A stretch of DNA of 16,039 nt from positions 1 to 16,039 of the forward strand of contig CAAEBO010000007.1 of the NCBI GenBank assembly GCA_900754085.1. Reading direction: 5' to 3'. This document shows positions 15,077-16,039 of the stretch, one piece after another. Each line of letters starts with the position of its first letter. The stretch's first letter is position 1. The stretch comes from Clostridia bacterium. GTDB lineage: Bacteria > Bacillota > Clostridia > TANB77 > CAG-508. The notes below the pieces were generated by a model. It did no database searches and had not been told where the DNA came from. It worked only from the letters and a program-made list of their open reading frames with translations. The translations under genes were made by a program, and so were the position numbers.

Positions 15077-15107
15077 TAGCCTATAGGTTAAAAGTTTATA
15101 TAGGCTA
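15077..15107 (+). promoter_or_regulatory. Inverted repeat between ITPase-like and Ppx/GppA-like genes
   Basis: TAGCCTATA (15077-15085) and TATAGGCTA (15099-15107) are perfect 9-base arms around a 13-base loop. No T run follows on the + strand, so it is not a standard terminator in that direction. It lies 30 bases before the ATG of the Ppx/GppA-like gene and could be a protein binding site, a leader hairpin or a weak terminator. The gap from 15051 to 15137 holds no other feature that I can see. Confidence 0.4.
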
Positions 15108-15137
15108 ATTAAATAAAAATTAAATTAGGTGGACAAT

Positions 15138-16034
15138 ATGGAAAAAATAATAATAGATATAGGTTCTGGAAATATAAAAGGATACTTTATAAACAAAGAT
15201 GCAGAAATAAAAAATATATTTTTAAAAAGTATAATGTTTAAGAAAAATTTTTCTAAAGAAAATGGAATTTCAGAAGAGGATAAAAAAGAATTAATTAAAG
15301 CTATAAAAGAAATAAAAGATGAAAAACCGGAAACTCCAATTTACACATATGCTACAAGTGTATTCAGAATGTTAAGTGCAGAAAACTTACATAACTTACA
15401 AAAAGAAATGCAAGAAAAATTAGCTATACAATTTAACGTAATTTCACAAAAGGAAGAAGAAGAATATATTGCAAAAGCTGTAGGCAATATAGAAGAAATA
15501 AAAGAACCATATTTAATATGTTGTGTTGGCGGAAGTTCTACAGAAATGATTATAGTAAAAAATGGAGAAATAATAGAGAAATTAACAGAAGAATTCGCAA
15601 CAGGTGATGTATTAAGAAAGTTTCCACAAACTGCTGAAGATAAAGCAGATATAGATATAAATTTTGTTTATGATTATATAGAAAATAATTTTAAGAAATT
15701 TCCTAAAACCAAATGTAAATATGCTATTTTTACAGGGTTTCAATTAATGTGCAATCTAGTTACAGAAAATAAAATGAATGCAAATACATTTTTTACAAAA
15801 AAAGAAATACCATATTATTTAACAGTAGAAGAATTTTATAAGAATAATGAAAATTTATTAAAAAATATAAGTTTAAATAGTTTAAAGGAAAAACATTCTA
15901 AAGATCCAAACTTTATGAATGGAATACGAGGAGCAAGTTTAATTACATCATATATATTAAATAAAATAGGAGCTAGAATATATTTTCCTTCAGACCTAAA
16001 TATGATAGATGGAATTGTAAATAGTTTAAAATAA
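15138..16034 (+). CDS. Ppx/GppA-family phosphatase-like protein, divergent
   Basis: This 298-residue protein has the ASKHA fold pattern of exopolyphosphatases and (p)ppGpp phosphatases. Visible motifs: the first phosphate loop IDIGSGNIKG (6-15), ATSVFR (72-77), VISQKEEEEY (101-110) with the likely catalytic Glu, a second phosphate loop CCVGGSSTE (128-136) and ATGDVLRKFP. The second loop differs from the usual DIGGGSTE: Asp is replaced by Cys129 and one Gly by Ser133, so activity may be changed or lost. It has only the N-terminal phosphatase part, as in short Ppx1-type proteins, without the HD domain of long GppA. The ATG at 15138 is chosen over an in-frame GTG at 15129, because AGGTGG (15127-15132) then serves as ribosome site. 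It ends five bases before the window edge; the C terminus is complete. Confidence 0.82.
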   Translation: MEKIIIDIGSGNIKGYFINKDAEIKNIFLKSIMFKKNFSKENGISEEDKKELIKAIKEIKDEKPETPIYTYATSVFRMLSAENLHNLQKEMQEKLAIQFNVISQKEEEEYIAKAVGNIEEIKEPYLICCVGGSSTEMIIVKNGEIIEKLTEEFATGDVLRKFPQTAEDKADIDINFVYDYIENNFKKFPKTKCKYAIFTGFQLMCNLVTENKMNANTFFTKKEIPYYLTVEEFYKNNENLLKNISLNSLKEKHSKDPNFMNGIRGASLITSYILNKIGARIYFPSDLNMIDGIVNSLK

Positions 16035-16039
16035 CAAAA

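Noticed and set aside
9674..16034. Anti-phage defence island made of nucleotide hydrolases
   Set aside because: Nucleotide-depleting defence is known, but there is no sensor, toxin, nuclease, NTPase partner or mobile element here; the families fit housekeeping clean-up better.
1..16039. tRNA, rRNA, CRISPR repeats, insertion sequences
   Set aside because: No GC-rich folded stretch, no regularly spaced repeats, and no transposase or terminal repeats were seen.

Overview
The window is very AT-rich and its genes are tightly packed, all on the + strand. Shine-Dalgarno sites are strong (AGGAGG, AAGGAG), promoters look like sigma-A sites, and there is a sortase, an LPXTG-like anchored protein and a CpsB/C/D-type tyrosine phosphorylation system. 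This points to a low-GC monoderm Bacillota, most likely a clostridial gut-type bacterium; species cannot be read from the sequence. One TGA serves as a stop (7957-7959) and tryptophan is TGG, so the standard bacterial code is used.

Region A (1-4194) is the 3' part of an exopolysaccharide/capsule operon: the C-terminal part of an EpsG/Wzy-like polymerase cut by the window edge, a GT4 glycosyltransferase, a GT14-like (Core-2/I-branching) glycosyltransferase and a Wzx-type flippase. Region B (4195-6266) has its own promoter and encodes a small secreted protein ending in a sorting-signal-like LAYTG motif, a class D-like sortase overlapping it, and a membrane protein of unknown function. This three-gene module is the most interesting part of the window. 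Region C (6267-8678) has another good promoter and encodes the polysaccharide control module in the order Wzz/CpsC modulator, CpsD tyrosine kinase, CpsB/PHP phosphatase, with overlapping start and stop codons. Regions A-C together describe an envelope polymer made on a lipid carrier, flipped, polymerised and length-controlled, next to a sortase pathway that may attach a protein to the wall.

Region D (8679-16039) is different: small soluble enzymes, mostly acting on nucleotides or phosphate esters. In order: a variant HAD phosphatase with its own promoter and a clear terminator; an RlmD/TrmA-family rRNA uracil methyltransferase with an odd hairpin leader; a fusion of two HD domains; a large Nudix-like protein; a metallophosphoesterase remnant that keeps its promoter, RBS and first codons; a 5'(3')-deoxyribonucleotidase-like HAD protein; a MutT-like Nudix hydrolase; a YjjX/DUF84-like ITPase/XTPase; and a divergent Ppx/GppA-family protein. 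The content suggests nucleotide-pool clean-up. It looks like several short transcription units, not one operon.

No tRNA, rRNA, CRISPR array, insertion sequence or phage gene was recognised. All calls were made by eye from translations and motifs, without database searches.
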